From assembly GCF_016632365.1 (NCBI RefSeq), contig NZ_JAEPBH010000008.1, forward strand, positions 34,057-98,056: 64,000 bases of DNA. The letters are read 5' to 3'. The stretch comes from Tenebrionibacter intestinalis (GTDB lineage: Bacteria > Pseudomonadota > Gammaproteobacteria > Enterobacterales > Enterobacteriaceae). Positions within the stretch are counted from its first letter, which is position 1. Every line of letters starts with the position of its first letter. The notes under the pieces were generated by a model that did no database searches, was not told the DNA's origin, and worked only from the letters and a program-made list of their open reading frames with translations. Made by a program: the position numbers and the translations under genes. This document shows positions 19,996 through 30,765 of this stretch, piece after piece.

Positions 19996-22900
19996 AAATC
20001 CTGACGCTGAGGTTGAAAAACATCAATTCGCTGCGCGGGGAGTGGCATATTGATTTTACCGCTGAGCCGTTTGCCAGCAGCGGGTTGTTTGCCATTACCG
20101 GCCCGACCGGCGCGGGTAAAACCACGCTGCTTGATGCTATATGCCTTGCGCTGTACCACAAAACCCCGCGCCTGAATGCCATCACCCAGTCACAAAACGA
20201 TCTTATGACGCGCGATACCGCCGAGTGCCTGGCGGAGGTGGAATTCGAAGTCAAAGGCGCGGCCTATCGCGCGTTCTGGAGCCAGAACCGCGCCCGCAAC
20301 CAGCCGGACGGCAACCTGCAGGCGCCGCGCGTAGAGCTGGCGCGGATGAAAGACGGCAAGATCCTGGCTGATAAAGTGAAAGATAAGCTCGATAAACTGG
20401 CCGAGCTTACCGGCCTTGATTATGACCGCTTCACTAAATCCATGCTGCTTTCCCAGGGGCAGTTCGCCGCCTTCCTGAACGCCGACGCTAACGCCCGCGC
20501 CGCGCTGCTTGAGGAACTGACCGGCACCGAAGTTTACGGCCGTCTGTCAGCTTGCGTGTTCGAACGACACAAATCGGCGCGCGCGGCGCTGGAAAAGCTG
20601 GAGATTCAGGCCGCCGGCATAGCGCTGCTCAGCCCGGAGGAAAAACAGCAGCTAACAGAAAATTTACAAACGCTCGCTGCCGAAGAAGAGCGCATGCTGG
20701 CGCAGCAAAAAACGCTGCAGGCGCAGCAGCAATGGCTACACCGCAGCCAACAGCTTGACGCGCATCAACAGGAGGTCATCACCGCACAACGCGCCGCCGC
20801 CTCGGCGCTGGAACAGGCCGCGCCGGAGCTTTCCCGGCTGGAGTTAGCCCGACCGGCGGCGATAATCCAGCCTGACTGGCAAATGCGTCAGGAACAGGAG
20901 GCTTGCCTGAACGCGGCGCAACGCGCGCACGAAGAAGTTAGCGCTCGCTTACGTGAACAACAGCGGCAACGCGGCCTGATCCGCGAGAGCGCCGCCCGGC
21001 AATATGCTGAGCTAACCCATGAACGCGCCGCGCTTGTACGCTGGTTGACGGAAAATGCCGCCGTGGAAGCGTGGCGAGGCGAACTGGCGGGCTGGCGCAT
21101 CGCTTTTGCCCAACGCCGGCGCGACAGGCAGCAGCTTACGCAGCTTGAACGGACTATCGTTTCGCTGAACGAACAACTGGCGCTGTTGCCGGAATTTGCG
21201 CATCCTGCCTCGCCGGAGCAGGTCAGTGAGCGTTTACAACAGCTCACCCTGGAACGTCCCGGGCGACGCCGGCTTGCGCAGCTACACGCCCGATTTGCGC
21301 CGCTGGCGCAGCGCAGCGCCGCGCTGGAGCGAGAAGTGAGCGTACTGACAAGCCAGATTATCGGGCAGGAAAAAGCGCTGACGGAAAAACGTAACGCATG
21401 GGCGCAGATAAACCAGCAGGCGGCTGATGTAAAAAAGATCTGCGAACTGGAAGCCACGGTGGTGCGCCTGCGCGATGAGCGGGCAAAACTCCAGCCGGAT
21501 ATGCCCTGCCCACTGTGCGGCTCTACCTCACACCCCGCCGTTAAGCAGTACCAGGCCGTTGAAACCAGCGGCAACGAGCAGCGTCTGGCGCGGCTTGAGC
21601 AGGAAAAAAATCTGTTAAGCGAGCAGGGCGCCGCCCTGAAGGGTCAACTGGACGCCTGGCAGGCCCATAAACGCCAGCAGGAAAAGGAACGCAGCGCGCT
21701 GGACAATGAGCAGCGACAGCTAGAGCAGCAGTGGAGCGACGCCTGTCTGGCATTGAAAATCTCGCTTACGCCCCGGCAGGATATCGCAGGCTGGCTCGAC
21801 GCGCAGGAGCAGGAAGAACAGCGGCTTCTCACCCTGCAACAGCGCCACGGGCTGGAAAGCCAGCGGCAGGCCGCGCAGGCGCAGTTGGCCGCGCTGAGCA
21901 ACGAATGCGACGCACAACAGCGTGAACGCGGCGCAACGCTTGCGTCACTGGGGCTGAGCTGGCCCGGGCAGGAGAAGGAAGCCGCCTGGCTGGCTGAACG
22001 TGAAAGCCAGGCGCAGGAGTGGCGACAGCGCCAGCAGCACGCCGATACGCTGCGCGAGGCCCTGAGCGCGCTTGAGCAAATCCTGCGCGCGCTGCCAGAA
22101 TCATTACCAGACGCCGATACAGCACAAGCCCTCCAGCCCGTCACGCTCGAAGACTGGTCGCAGATACAGGAGAGCTGCGTATCTCTTACCGGGCAGCTAA
22201 CCGGCCTGAGCAGCCAGATAGATCAGGCGCGCCAACGCGTTAGCGACGCGAAACAGCGCTTCGCTCAGGCGCTGGCGGCAAGCCCCTTTGACGACGAAGC
22301 GGCTTTTCTCGCCGCCAGGCTGGATGACGCCGCGCTTGCGGCGCTGGAACAGCGTAAAGCGCAACTGGAGCGCGTGCTGCACCAACAGCAAACGCGGCTT
22401 GAAGAAATCCAACATGCCCAACGCGAACACGGCGCGCAGCGTCCGGCGAGGTTCACGAACGACGCAACCATCGCATCAGTAAACGAGAGCCTAGCCTCGC
22501 TCGCCCGGCTGCTGCGCGACAACACTACACGCCAGGGTGAAATCAAACAGCAGCTGCGCCAGGAGGCAGACAATGCGCAGCGCCTGCAGGCGCTGCACGC
22601 GCAAATTGAAAAGTGCCGTCACACACTTGAGGAATGGAGTCATCTTAACCACCTGATTGGCTCTAAAGAAGGCGATAAATTCCGCCGTTTCGCCCAGGGT
22701 CTGACGCTGGATAATCTGGTGTGGCTGGCTAATAACCAGCTTCAACGCCTGCACGGGCGTTACCTGCTACAGCGTAAAGCCAGCGAATCGCTGGAGCTGG
22801 AAGTGGTGGACACCTGGCAGGCAGACGCCGTGCGCGATACCCGTACGCTGTCAGGCGGAGAAAGCTTTCTGGTCAGCCTCGCGCTGGCGCTGGCGCTCTC

Positions 22901-23141
22901 GGATCTGGTGAGCCATAAAACCTCCATTGAATCGCTGTTTCTGGACGAAGGCTTCGGCACGCTCGACGCCCGGACGCTGGATATCGCCCTCGACGCCCTT
23001 GACGCGCTGAACGCCAGCGGCAAAACCATTGGCGTTATCAGCCACGTAGAAGCGATGAAAGAACGCATACCCGTACAAATTAAAGTGAGAAAAATTAACG
23101 GGCTGGGCTTTAGCAGGCTGGATAACGCCTTCGCACGGTAA
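19992..23141 (+). CDS. sbcC: Nuclease SbcCD subunit C
   Basis: Rad50-type SMC ATPase, 1049 residues. Walker [21 protein letters not shown]. Two very long coiled-coil arms flank the zinc hook [17 protein letters not shown] near residue 505 (CxxC). The ABC signature is [20 protein letters not shown] and Walker B is [20 protein letters not shown]. It is coupled to sbcD by an ATGA overlap. The arms are rich in Gln, Ala and Arg, as usual for this family. Confidence 0.98.
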   Translation: MKILTLRLKNINSLRGEWHIDFTAEPFASSGLFAITGPTGAGKTTLLDAICLALYHKTPRLNAITQSQNDLMTRDTAECLAEVEFEVKGAAYRAFWSQNRARNQPDGNLQAPRVELARMKDGKILADKVKDKLDKLAELTGLDYDRFTKSMLLSQGQFAAFLNADANARAALLEELTGTEVYGRLSACVFERHKSARAALEKLEIQAAGIALLSPEEKQQLTENLQTLAAEEERMLAQQKTLQAQQQWLHRSQQLDAHQQEVITAQRAAASALEQAAPELSRLELARPAAIIQPDWQMRQEQEACLNAAQRAHEEVSARLREQQRQRGLIRESAARQYAELTHERAALVRWLTENAAVEAWRGELAGWRIAFAQRRRDRQQLTQLERTIVSLNEQLALLPEFAHPASPEQVSERLQQLTLERPGRRRLAQLHARFAPLAQRSAALEREVSVLTSQIIGQEKALTEKRNAWAQINQQAADVKKICELEATVVRLRDERAKLQPDMPCPLCGSTSHPAVKQYQAVETSGNEQRLARLEQEKNLLSEQGAALKGQLDAWQAHKRQQEKERSALDNEQRQLEQQWSDACLALKISLTPRQDIAGWLDAQEQEEQRLLTLQQRHGLESQRQAAQAQLAALSNECDAQQRERGATLASLGLSWPGQEKEAAWLAERESQAQEWRQRQQHADTLREALSALEQILRALPESLPDADTAQALQPVTLEDWSQIQESCVSLTGQLTGLSSQIDQARQRVSDAKQRFAQALAASPFDDEAAFLAARLDDAALAALEQRKAQLERVLHQQQTRLEEIQHAQREHGAQRPARFTNDATIASVNESLASLARLLRDNTTRQGEIKQQLRQEADNAQRLQALHAQIEKCRHTLEEWSHLNHLIGSKEGDKFRRFAQGLTLDNLVWLANNQLQRLHGRYLLQRKASESLELEVVDTWQADAVRDTRTLSGGESFLVSLALALALSDLVSHKTSIESLFLDEGFGTLDARTLDIALDALDALNASGKTIGVISHVEAMKERIPVQIKVRKINGLGFSRLDNAFAR

Positions 23142-23162
23142 ACCCGTGCGTCGTCTGCCCGG

Positions 23163-24086
23163 TTAACGCTCCGCGGGTTCATTAACCGGCCACAGCCAGG
23201 CCGCGCCGCGTACCCCGCTGGAATCGCCGTGCAGCGCCTGGCGGACAGGCGTTTCAAACTCACCGCCAAACACCCACTGGCGAATAAGATTCGGCAACGT
23301 TTGATACAGCCTGCCAACATTGCTCATGCCGCCGCCGAGCACGATAACGTCCGGATCGAGGATATTAACTACCTGGGCCAGCGATTTCGCCAGCCGCTGC
23401 TCATAGCGCGCAATCGCTAATTCGGCTACGTTATCGCCCTGCGCCACGCGCTGCATAATCTCAGCCCCCGAAAGCGATATACCGCTCAGGCGCAGGTAAT
23501 CCGTGGCGAAACCCGTACCGGAAATAAACGTTTCAATACAGCCCTGTTTACCGCAATAGCACGGCACCTCGGCGCGATAGCGCAGCTCATCGTCGTCCAT
23601 CCAGGGCAGCGGATTATGTCCCCACTCTCCCGCCGTACCGTTACTCCCTGCATGACAGCATCCATTTATTGCCACGCCCGCGCCACAGCCGGTGCCGATA
23701 ATCACCGCGAATACTATCCGCGCTCCCGCCGCCGCGCCGTCCACCGCTTCGGAAACCGCCAGGCAGTTAGCGTCGTTCGCCAGCCTAACTTCACGCTGAA
23801 GGCGCTGTGCCAAATCCCTGTCCAGCGGCTGCCCGTTAAGCCAGGTGGAGTTAGCATTTTTTATCACGCCAGTTAGCGGGGAGCGCGCGCCAGGAATACC
23901 TATGCCGATGCTGCCGCGTTGCCCGGTTGCCTGTTCGGCCATCGCCACCAGTCGGGCGATGACCTCCAGCGTTGCCCGGTAGTCATCACGCGGCGTCGGT
24001 AACCGATGGCGATAAAGCTGTTCTCCGCTGTTTGCCAGCGCGATGACTTCCGTCTTCGTTCCACCCAAATCAATGCCGATACGCAC
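23163..24086 (-). CDS. mak: Fructokinase Mak (ROK family)
   Basis: Phosphorylates fructose (and mannose) with ATP. Starts at GTG 24086 after GAGGAG: (M)[16 protein letters not shown], the ROK ATP-binding motif; 307 residues. Substrate and zinc region: [60 protein letters not shown] and the zinc Cys cluster [12 protein letters not shown]. The frame extends upstream 30 codons without homology. Convergent with sbcC and divergent from rdgC, as in E. coli except that araJ is missing. Confidence 0.95.
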   Translation of the reverse strand: MRIGIDLGGTKTEVIALANSGEQLYRHRLPTPRDDYRATLEVIARLVAMAEQATGQRGSIGIGIPGARSPLTGVIKNANSTWLNGQPLDRDLAQRLQREVRLANDANCLAVSEAVDGAAAGARIVFAVIIGTGCGAGVAINGCCHAGSNGTAGEWGHNPLPWMDDDELRYRAEVPCYCGKQGCIETFISGTGFATDYLRLSGISLSGAEIMQRVAQGDNVAELAIARYEQRLAKSLAQVVNILDPDVIVLGGGMSNVGRLYQTLPNLIRQWVFGGEFETPVRQALHGDSSGVRGAAWLWPVNEPAER

Positions 24087-24208
24087 AGACAGCTCCTCAG
24101 TTGCCGGATAAGGAAACAGAGAGTAGAGCGCGGGAACCGCAAAGGCAATGAAACACGCCGGCTGATTCGCTATCATGCCCGCTGCATTTGACTGACAAGG
24201 TTACCGAC

Positions 24209-25120
24209 ATGCTGTGGTTCAAAAATATAATGGTTTATCGCCTCAGCCGCGATATCACGCTAAATCAGGACGAGATGGAAAAACAACTGGCCCTGTATGG
24301 CTTTACACCCTGCGGTAGCCAGGATATGGCAAAAACAGGCTGGGTGGCGCCAATGGGCTCTCGCAGCGACGCGCTCACGCACGCGGTTAATGGCCAGATT
24401 ATCATCTGCGCCCGTAAAGAAGAGAAAATGCTGCCCTCTTCCGTTATCAAACAGCAACTGGATGCCAAAATCCGCAAGCTCGAAGCTGAGCAGGCGCGCA
24501 AACTGAAAAAAACCGAAAAAGATTCGCTGAAAGATGAAGTGCTCCATGACTTGCTGCCGCGCGCCTTCAGCCGCTTCAGCCAGACAATGATGTGGATAGA
24601 TAGCGTTAATGGCCTGATTATCATCGACTGCGCCAGCGCTAAAAAAGCGGAAGATATCCTGGCGCTGCTGCGAAAAAGCCTGGGATCGCTGCCTGTGGTG
24701 CCGCTGGCGATGAAAAACCCGATAGAACTCACGCTAACCGAGTGGGTGCGTTCCGCCAGCGTGCCGCAGGGATATCAGTTGCTTGATGAAGCCGAGCTGA
24801 AAACCATGCTGGAAGATGGCGGCGTGATCCGCGCCAAAAAGCAGGATCTGGTCAGCGACGAAATCGCCGCGCATATTGAAGCGGGCAAAGTCGTGACCAA
24901 ACTGGCGCTCGACTGGCAGCAGCGCATCCAGTTTATGATATGCGAAGACGGCTCCCTTAAGCGCCTGAAATTTTGCGACGAACTGCGCGACCAGAACGAC
25001 GATATCGATCGTGAAGATATCGCCCAGCGGTTTGACGCGGATTTTACATTAATGACCGGCGAACTGAGCGCGCTGATTGAAAGCCTGGTCGCAGGGCTGG
25101 GCGGCGAAGCCGAACGCTAA
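24209..25120 (+). CDS. rdgC: Nucleoid-associated recombination protein RdgC
   Basis: Ring-shaped dimer that coats double-stranded DNA and limits RecA activity. From ATG at 24209 it is 303 residues, exactly E. coli length, starting [16 protein letters not shown]. Conserved parts: [48 protein letters not shown] and [18 protein letters not shown]. Terminated by the hairpin at 25162. Confidence 0.97.
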   Translation: MLWFKNIMVYRLSRDITLNQDEMEKQLALYGFTPCGSQDMAKTGWVAPMGSRSDALTHAVNGQIIICARKEEKMLPSSVIKQQLDAKIRKLEAEQARKLKKTEKDSLKDEVLHDLLPRAFSRFSQTMMWIDSVNGLIIIDCASAKKAEDILALLRKSLGSLPVVPLAMKNPIELTLTEWVRSASVPQGYQLLDEAELKTMLEDGGVIRAKKQDLVSDEIAAHIEAGKVVTKLALDWQQRIQFMICEDGSLKRLKFCDELRDQNDDIDREDIAQRFDADFTLMTGELSALIESLVAGLGGEAER

Positions 25121-25161
25121 AGCAATGCCTGTCGCAAATAAGGTTACGCTGGCACAAAGTC

Positions 25162-25182
25162 AGGCCCGAAATTGGGCCTTTC
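25162..25182 (+). terminator. rdgC terminator
   Basis: AGGCCC (25162-25167) pairs with GGGCCT (25174-25179), loop GAAATT, followed by TT. Short stem close after rdgC. Confidence 0.65.
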
Positions 25183-25729
25183 ATGACGTAAAAAACCGGC
25201 AGGTCGCCCTGACACAGGTAATATTTTTATATCGTCGCCGCTCTGTTCGGTCGCGAAACCGGTTTGCCTGTCACCAGGCTCATTCGCATGCCCCCCTAAA
25301 AGCAACGCTCTCTTTTCCGTTATTAGCGCCTGTACAGCAGCCATCGTAAGGAAAAGTATAATTCACTATTTTTACGTCAACCCCAAAGCGGGTGAAACTG
25401 AATTTTTACACTTCCCGCCAGCGAACCAGGCAACCGGGCGAAAAGATAACGTCTGTTTTTAATTTATCACTATAATTCCTTGCGCGCCGTGAAAACGATG
25501 GCCGAAAACAGCAGAAACAAATTTTGAGGCCTTATTAAAAACAGGAAAGCAATTATCAATAAGTATGAAGCGCTGACGCTGTATCGTACTGTTAATTATT
25601 TTTTATTCATTTATAGCTGCGGGGTTGAATGAATACCCCTGGCAACGAACAAAATAGCGTTAACGCATTAATTTTTTTTACCACTGAACGCGATGCTCCG
25701 TTCTTTTATGGCTACCGGGCGGCGAGAGC
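25183..25729. other. Long intergenic between rdgC and the MarR-like gene
   Basis: About 550 bp, AT-rich after 25350 (runs such as AATTATTTTTTATTCATT near 25600). It probably holds the promoter of the next gene. No gene or remnant recognised. Confidence 0.4.
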
Positions 25730-26155
25730 ATGCAGACAAAAAACGAAACCCTCCACCTTTTTCGTCAGCTTTTTCAGCTATATACATCATGCTGGCAGCG
25801 CACTTTGCCAGACATTACCAGGCCCCGGTTCACCGTCATGCATTCCCTTGCCGCAACCCCGGAAATTGAGCAAATTGCCCTTATTGACGTTGCCGTCAGA
25901 ACAAAGGCGGCAATGCTAAGCCATATGGAAAAGCGAAAGCGGGTTCGCCATGAATGCGCTCCCAATGACAAACGCCACCGTTTCACAGGGTTAACAACAC
26001 AGGGGCGGCGGCTGCCGGATACGGCCATACCACGTGCGGCTCTCGTTGATAAGATATTCCTTAAACGCCTGTCGCCGGAACAGCAGACGCTGTTTTCACA
26101 GCTAATCCGCCAGATGGTGAATAAACAATCGGCAATTGACTTTATCTTTGCGTAA
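25730..26155 (+). CDS. MarR-family transcriptional regulator (possibly degenerate)
   Basis: 141 residues. The pattern is MarR-like: LFRQLFQLYTSCWQRTLPDI, TRPRFTVMHSLAATPEIEQI (helices 2-3), ALIDVAVRTKAAMLSHMEKR (recognition helix), KRVRHECAPNDKRHRFTGLT (wing) and LVDKIFLKRLSPEQQTLF (dimer helix). The recognition helix looks shortened and the wing has unusual residues (TTQGRRLPDTAIP), so binding may be altered or lost. ATG at 25730; a MarA/SoxS-type activator follows 93 bp later. MarR-MarA pairs control efflux and stress genes elsewhere; that role here is inference. Confidence 0.6.
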   Translation: MQTKNETLHLFRQLFQLYTSCWQRTLPDITRPRFTVMHSLAATPEIEQIALIDVAVRTKAAMLSHMEKRKRVRHECAPNDKRHRFTGLTTQGRRLPDTAIPRAALVDKIFLKRLSPEQQTLFSQLIRQMVNKQSAIDFIFA

Positions 26156-26248
26156 ATTGAATAATTCAGACTAATCTCTCAATTTATAAACACTGCTATA
26201 GAAATTTGTGCTCATAATTAGATAATTCTTATTTTGAGGGACGCAACG

Positions 26249-26647
26249 ATGAGGAAGGACCAATTCTCTGCCAATGTGATAGAACAAATACTGTACTGGA
26301 TTGACGATCACATTCACGAAAAAATCACCCTGGACGATCTTTCCCGCATAGCGGGTTATTCAAAGTGGCACTTACAACGGATGTTTTATGAACAAATGTC
26401 GATTACCGCCGCCAGTTATATTCGCCACGATAAGCTGCATCGTTCAATTCGCGATCTGAAATTTGGAGATTGTTCTATTATAGAGATTGCCGAAAAATAC
26501 AGCTTCAGTTCCCAGCAGTCGTACACACGCACATTTAAACACGTGATGACCTGCACGCCGTCACAGTGCCGCGCCAAAAGGAACCATTTATTTAATGGGC
26601 TTGAGGGCGAAGCGCTATGCCAGACGTGTCAGTCGCTTTATTCCTGA
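26249..26647 (+). CDS. AraC-family activator of the MarA/SoxS/TetD type
   Basis: 132 residues from ATG at 26249 (GAGGG 9 bp upstream; an in-frame TTG at 26234 is less likely). The whole protein is the double helix-turn-helix domain: VIEQILYWIDDHIHEKITLD, then AGYSKWHLQRMFYEQMSITA with SYIRHDKLHRS, and the second motif IIEIAEKYSFSSQQSYTRTF with TPSQCRAKRN. GYSKWHLQRMF and SQQ(S/T)(Y/F)TR are hallmarks of MarA, SoxS, RamA and TetD. A short Cys-containing tail (ALCQTCQSLYS) is extra. No ligand-binding domain, so activity is likely set by expression level. Confidence 0.85.
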   Translation: MRKDQFSANVIEQILYWIDDHIHEKITLDDLSRIAGYSKWHLQRMFYEQMSITAASYIRHDKLHRSIRDLKFGDCSIIEIAEKYSFSSQQSYTRTFKHVMTCTPSQCRAKRNHLFNGLEGEALCQTCQSLYS

Positions 26648-26978
26648 ACAATACAGCCGGGCGACTTATACAGAGCGCGAATATTTATGCACCCCAGTCG
26701 AGCTTATTTACGGTGATTTAATAACGTGCGTCAGGCAGCCCGGCGGCCTGATGCCGTTACCCCTTCGCCTTTCCGGCAAACGCCTTTCCCGTTCCAGATA
26801 GATAGCCTAAAAGTTCCTACATTGCTTTTGTAAAATACCATAAGCAGGATCCTGCCCACAGCCCGCATACGTAGCGTGTCGATGCAGGATATTTCTTTCA
26901 CGCCCTCAAACGTGAAACACCCGCAACGTAAAATCGGGTAACATGACGGCATAATTCACACAATACCGAGTGAGTGTA
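26648..26978. other. Intergenic before hemB
   Basis: About 330 bp holding the hemB promoter. A frame overlapping the end of the AraC-type gene (26595-26801) looks like a shadow. Nothing else seen. Confidence 0.4.
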
Positions 26979-27956
26979 ATGACCGATTTCAACCTGATTA
27001 ACCGCCCGCGCCGCCTGCGCCAGTCAGCCGCAATGCGCGCAATGTTTCAAGAAACGTCGCTGTCGCTCAACGACCTGGTTTTGCCCATTTTTGTTGAAGA
27101 GGGTCTGGATGATTACGCAGCCATAGACGCCATGCCCGGGGTGATGCGAATCCCCGAAAAGCGCCTGGCCTGTGAAATTGAGCGTATTGCGAACGCCGGT
27201 ATACGCTCGATTATGACCTTTGGGATTTCTCATCATACTGATGCTACCGGTAGCGATGCCTGGAACGAAAATGGCCTGGTTGCACGCATGTCGCGAATTG
27301 CCAAACAGACGGCGCCAGAGTTGATTGTGATGTCCGATACCTGCTTTTGTGAATACACCACGCATGGCCACTGCGGCGTGCTGTGCGAACATGGCGTGGA
27401 TAATGATGCAACGCTAACCAACCTCGGCAAACAGGCGGTTGCGGCGGCCAGAGCCGGGGCTGACTTTATCGCGCCTTCGGCGGCAATGGATGGGCAGGTG
27501 CAGGCCATTCGACAGGCGCTTGATGCAGAAGGCTTTACCCGGACTGCGATCATGGCCTACTCCACTAAATTTGCCTCATCGTTTTACGGTCCGTTCCGCG
27601 AAGCCGCAGGTACTGCCCTGAAAGGCGATCGCAAAACCTACCAGATGAACCCAATGAACCGCCGTGAAGCCATCCGGGAGTCGCTTCTTGACGAAGCCCA
27701 GGGCGCTGACTGCCTGATGGTTAAACCGGCCGGCGCTTATCTCGATATTGTGCGGGACATTCGTGAACGAAGCGATCTGCCGCTGGCGGCCTACCAGGTA
27801 AGCGGCGAATACGCCATGATAAAATTTGCAGCTAAAGCGGGCGCAATTGATGAAAACAGCGTTGTGCTGGAGAGCCTTGGGGCAATTAAGCGCGCTGGCG
27901 CGGATCTGATACTGAGCTACTTCGCCCTTAGCCTGGCGGAAAGCAAACTGCTCTGA
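26979..27956 (+). CDS. hemB: Delta-aminolevulinic acid dehydratase (porphobilinogen synthase)
   Basis: Condenses two 5-aminolevulinates into porphobilinogen for heme synthesis. 325 residues from ATG at 26979 (GAGTGAGTG precedes; the GTG three codons upstream is not needed). Zinc Cys cluster: [18 protein letters not shown]. Schiff-base lysines are in [20 protein letters not shown] and [15 protein letters not shown]. Mg site region: [16 protein letters not shown]. In E. coli hemB lies tens of kb from rdgC; here the intervening genes are absent. Confidence 0.98.
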   Translation: MTDFNLINRPRRLRQSAAMRAMFQETSLSLNDLVLPIFVEEGLDDYAAIDAMPGVMRIPEKRLACEIERIANAGIRSIMTFGISHHTDATGSDAWNENGLVARMSRIAKQTAPELIVMSDTCFCEYTTHGHCGVLCEHGVDNDATLTNLGKQAVAAARAGADFIAPSAAMDGQVQAIRQALDAEGFTRTAIMAYSTKFASSFYGPFREAAGTALKGDRKTYQMNPMNRREAIRESLLDEAQGADCLMVKPAGAYLDIVRDIRERSDLPLAAYQVSGEYAMIKFAAKAGAIDENSVVLESLGAIKRAGADLILSYFALSLAESKLL

Positions 27957-27998
27957 AGTTAACGACGCCTTCGCCTCTCTTGCTGAGGTTAGCGTTTA

Positions 27999-28033
27999 AC
28001 GCCAGGCAAACGGCCCGGCAGGTTGCCTGGCGT
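27999..28033 (+). terminator. First hairpin after hemB
   Basis: Perfect 11-bp stem ACGCCAGGCAA / TTGCCTGGCGT (27999-28009, 28023-28033). No T-run; probably a 3' processing stop or partial terminator before the stronger hairpin that follows. Confidence 0.5.
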
Positions 28034-28039
28034 CAGGCA

Positions 28040-28075
28040 CAAAGAGGCCAAAACGTGGTTTTGGCCTCTTTGTCG
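28040..28075. terminator. Strong hairpin between hemB and wzc
   Basis: A 15-bp perfect stem (28040-28054 with 28058-28072) with a 3-nt GTG loop. It lies between convergent hemB and the exopolysaccharide operon and may serve both. Confidence 0.75.
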
Positions 28076-28135
28076 CTATCCGCTGAAAATCAATCTCTTG
28101 ATTTTCCTTATTTATTTAACTGTTTTGTTGTGCAT

Positions 28136-30301
28136 TCAATCCATATCGCGATCTTCATAGCTGTAATGGTGGTGCAGACCATACTCATAGATGTTTGAAT
28201 AACGTTCTACGGTGCCGTTAAGGATCGCGCCATTAATGGTAATACCGTTATTCATGAAACGACGAATGCTGACCTCAACTTCTTTCAGGCTATTATGCTC
28301 AAAGCGTGCAACCAGCAGCGAGCACCCGGCATGCTTGCCAATAATGGCCGCATCGCCCACCGCCAGAATGGGCGGAGAATCCAGCAAAACCATATCGTAT
28401 CGCGGCGAAAACTCGTTTAATAATTGAGTAAAGCGCGTATGCATTAACAGTTCTGAAGGCGTCGTACATTTTGAACCACGGGAAATAAAATCCAGCCCTT
28501 CAACCTGCGTCTTCTGGATAACCTCTTCAGCCAGCCTGCTGGCGCTCAGCACATCGCTCAGACCTGGGCTGGAGCTGTGACCAAACGCTTTATGCGCATC
28601 ACCGCGACGCATATCACAATCGATAAGCAATACGCGCTGCCCGCTCTGGGCAAACACGGCTGCCAGATTGCTGCTGACAAATGTCTTTCCTATTCCCGGC
28701 GTCGGGCCGGAAATCATCAGAATATTGTTTTCTGAATTAATCATCGAAAACTGCACGCTGGTACGCACATTGCGCAACGCTTCAATGGCCAGATCGGCGG
28801 GATCTTTAACTGCCAGCAACTCGCTATTCGTTGTAACCGCCTTGCGAAAACGAGTCAGACGTCTACGTGGCTGAAATTGTTGGCCGCGGCTTAGAGGAAT
28901 ATTGGCGTAGACGTTAACGCCGCATTCTTCAAGCTCGCTGGCGCTCTGAACGCCGCGGTTAAACAGCATTTTCAACAACACCATAGAGCAGGAAAGCAAC
29001 CCGCCGAGCAGGACGAATAAAACCACAATGAGCGCCTTTTTAGGCTTAACCGGTTTTGTTTCCGTAACAGCATTATCAACAATGCGCACGTGCCCTACGG
29101 TACTCGCCTTGCTGATTTTCAGCTCCTGCTGTTTATTCAGCAGTTGCATATACACCTGTTGTGTGGATTCCACATCACGCGTCAGGCGCAATATTTCCTG
29201 CTGCGTTCCCGGCATGGACTCCACGCGCTGATTAAGTTTATTGCGCTCATTGATAAGCGTTTTACGCTTTTCGTTCAGTGCGCGGTATGCCGGATGCTCG
29301 CGGGTATAGAGTTTTGATATTTCTGCTTCTTTAAACGTTAGCTCATTTAACCCGGCTTCCACATTTACCATAGTATCGAGCACGCTTTTCGCTTCCAGCG
29401 AAAGATCCACCGATTCATTTTTCTGGCGAAACCGATTCAGCCTGTCTTCCGCTTCATTGAGCGAGGCGCGGATTTTGGGTAATTGATCGTTGACAAAAAC
29501 CAGGCTGCGCTCGGCTTCCTCAGATTTCCAGTCAATATTTTGCTGTAGATAGTTACGTGAAATACTATCGAGCACCTTACGGATAAGCACAGGATCCGGA
29601 CCTTCATACGTCAGTTGCATAACCCCGGTATCTTTACCCTTATCCGTAACGGTAAATTTCTGCAACAGCGATTCTACCGCCGTCTGTACCTGCAATTTTT
29701 CAATCTGAAAAACGGTTCCTGGCCTGGCGCGGATGTCGCTCACAAGCAACGTCAGGGCAGCGTTTTCCAGCACCTGGCCAACTTTACCTTCAAATGTCTC
29801 ATTGCTTGCCAGCTTCACCTGATAAGTATCCGGCGACTGCACCGTAAGCAACAACCGGGAATTGGTAAAAGAATTCCCAATAGAGAGACGAGAAACGGCA
29901 ATGTCGCCATCCTGGAGATTAAACAGCCGGGCTAAGGCATAGCCGATGACCGGCAAACGCTTTTCGCGAACCAGCAAATCCAGCCCCAGCTCCTGCACTG
30001 TTTGCCCAACCACCATACGTGATTTGATGATTTCCACTTCGGCGCCAGACTGCATGCTTTTATCGGAAAGCAGACCAGACAGATCGCTAAGCAGCATGCT
30101 GCTGCTGTTTTTGTCGATCTGGATCAACGCATTAGCCCTGTACACCGGCGTAGCACAGCTTACATAAACCAGGCCAAGCAGAAACGAAGCCAGCACCGTG
30201 AGGAGGATTAACCATTTATGATCCAGTAAAGAAAACAGCAGCCTGCCTAAATCAAGCTCCCGCTCCCCTGAATCACTGGTCAGACGTTGTTGCATTGTCA
30301 T
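28136..30301 (-). CDS. wzc: Wzc-type tyrosine autokinase / polysaccharide co-polymerase
   Basis: Inner-membrane BY-kinase that controls chain length and export of surface polysaccharide with Wza and Wzb. 721 residues. N-terminal Wzz region with helix 1 (WLILLTVLASFLLGLVYVSC), a large periplasmic coiled-coil domain and helix 2 (ALIVVLFVLLGGLLSCSMVL). C-terminal kinase: Walker A in GPTPGIGKTFVSSNLAAVF (about residue 530), Walker A' RVLLIDCDMRRGD, Walker B DMVLLDSPP. The end is a Tyr cluster (YSNIYEYGLHHHYSYEDRD), the autophosphorylated tail. Could be called Etk-like; I cannot separate the two by eye. Last gene of the operon. Confidence 0.92.
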   Translation of the reverse strand: MTMQQRLTSDSGERELDLGRLLFSLLDHKWLILLTVLASFLLGLVYVSCATPVYRANALIQIDKNSSSMLLSDLSGLLSDKSMQSGAEVEIIKSRMVVGQTVQELGLDLLVREKRLPVIGYALARLFNLQDGDIAVSRLSIGNSFTNSRLLLTVQSPDTYQVKLASNETFEGKVGQVLENAALTLLVSDIRARPGTVFQIEKLQVQTAVESLLQKFTVTDKGKDTGVMQLTYEGPDPVLIRKVLDSISRNYLQQNIDWKSEEAERSLVFVNDQLPKIRASLNEAEDRLNRFRQKNESVDLSLEAKSVLDTMVNVEAGLNELTFKEAEISKLYTREHPAYRALNEKRKTLINERNKLNQRVESMPGTQQEILRLTRDVESTQQVYMQLLNKQQELKISKASTVGHVRIVDNAVTETKPVKPKKALIVVLFVLLGGLLSCSMVLLKMLFNRGVQSASELEECGVNVYANIPLSRGQQFQPRRRLTRFRKAVTTNSELLAVKDPADLAIEALRNVRTSVQFSMINSENNILMISGPTPGIGKTFVSSNLAAVFAQSGQRVLLIDCDMRRGDAHKAFGHSSSPGLSDVLSASRLAEEVIQKTQVEGLDFISRGSKCTTPSELLMHTRFTQLLNEFSPRYDMVLLDSPPILAVGDAAIIGKHAGCSLLVARFEHNSLKEVEVSIRRFMNNGITINGAILNGTVERYSNIYEYGLHHHYSYEDRDMD

Positions 30302-30318
30302 TCACTATCCCTGATAAA

Positions 30319-30765
30319 TTATCGTGACAAAACATTTGCCCACCGCTCTACCGCCTGGTCCATTTGTCCGTAAACAAACTCATAAAACGATGTGCTCTTT
30401 TTATATGGATCTGCAATCTCGGTTCGCTGCAGCCAGTGCCCCATCAGCATTGTCTTGCCCCTGACTTCAGGTGCAATATAAGTGATGTGCTCCACATGCT
30501 GCTTTTCCATAACCAGTATCAGATCGGTATCCCGGCATTGTTGCGCGGTAAGCTGCTTTGCGCGATGTTCGTTCAACTTCAGACCGTGGCGTTCTGCCAG
30601 CGAGGAAGCCATCTTATCTGCCGGATGCCCAACCAGCGCATGAATACCGGCGGATTCGATATGCAAATCCCCCTGTTTTTGGCGCAGCAGCGCCGCACCA
30701 AACGGAGAACGGCAAATATTCCCCATGCATACAACCAGCACTGAACGGATATTTAATTGCCCCAT
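30319..30765 (-). CDS. wzb: Low-molecular-weight protein tyrosine phosphatase Wzb
   Basis: Dephosphorylates the Wzc Tyr cluster, allowing repeated cycles of polysaccharide assembly. 148 residues from ATG at 30765 (GGTGAG just upstream). The P-loop [18 protein letters not shown] has the C(X5)R(S/T) signature; the general-acid Asp lies in [18 protein letters not shown] (DPY motif). The start overlaps the wza 3' end by about 13 bp. Wzc follows after 17 bp. Confidence 0.94.
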   Translation of the reverse strand: MGQLNIRSVLVVCMGNICRSPFGAALLRQKQGDLHIESAGIHALVGHPADKMASSLAERHGLKLNEHRAKQLTAQQCRDTDLILVMEKQHVEHITYIAPEVRGKTMLMGHWLQRTEIADPYKKSTSFYEFVYGQMDQAVERWANVLSR

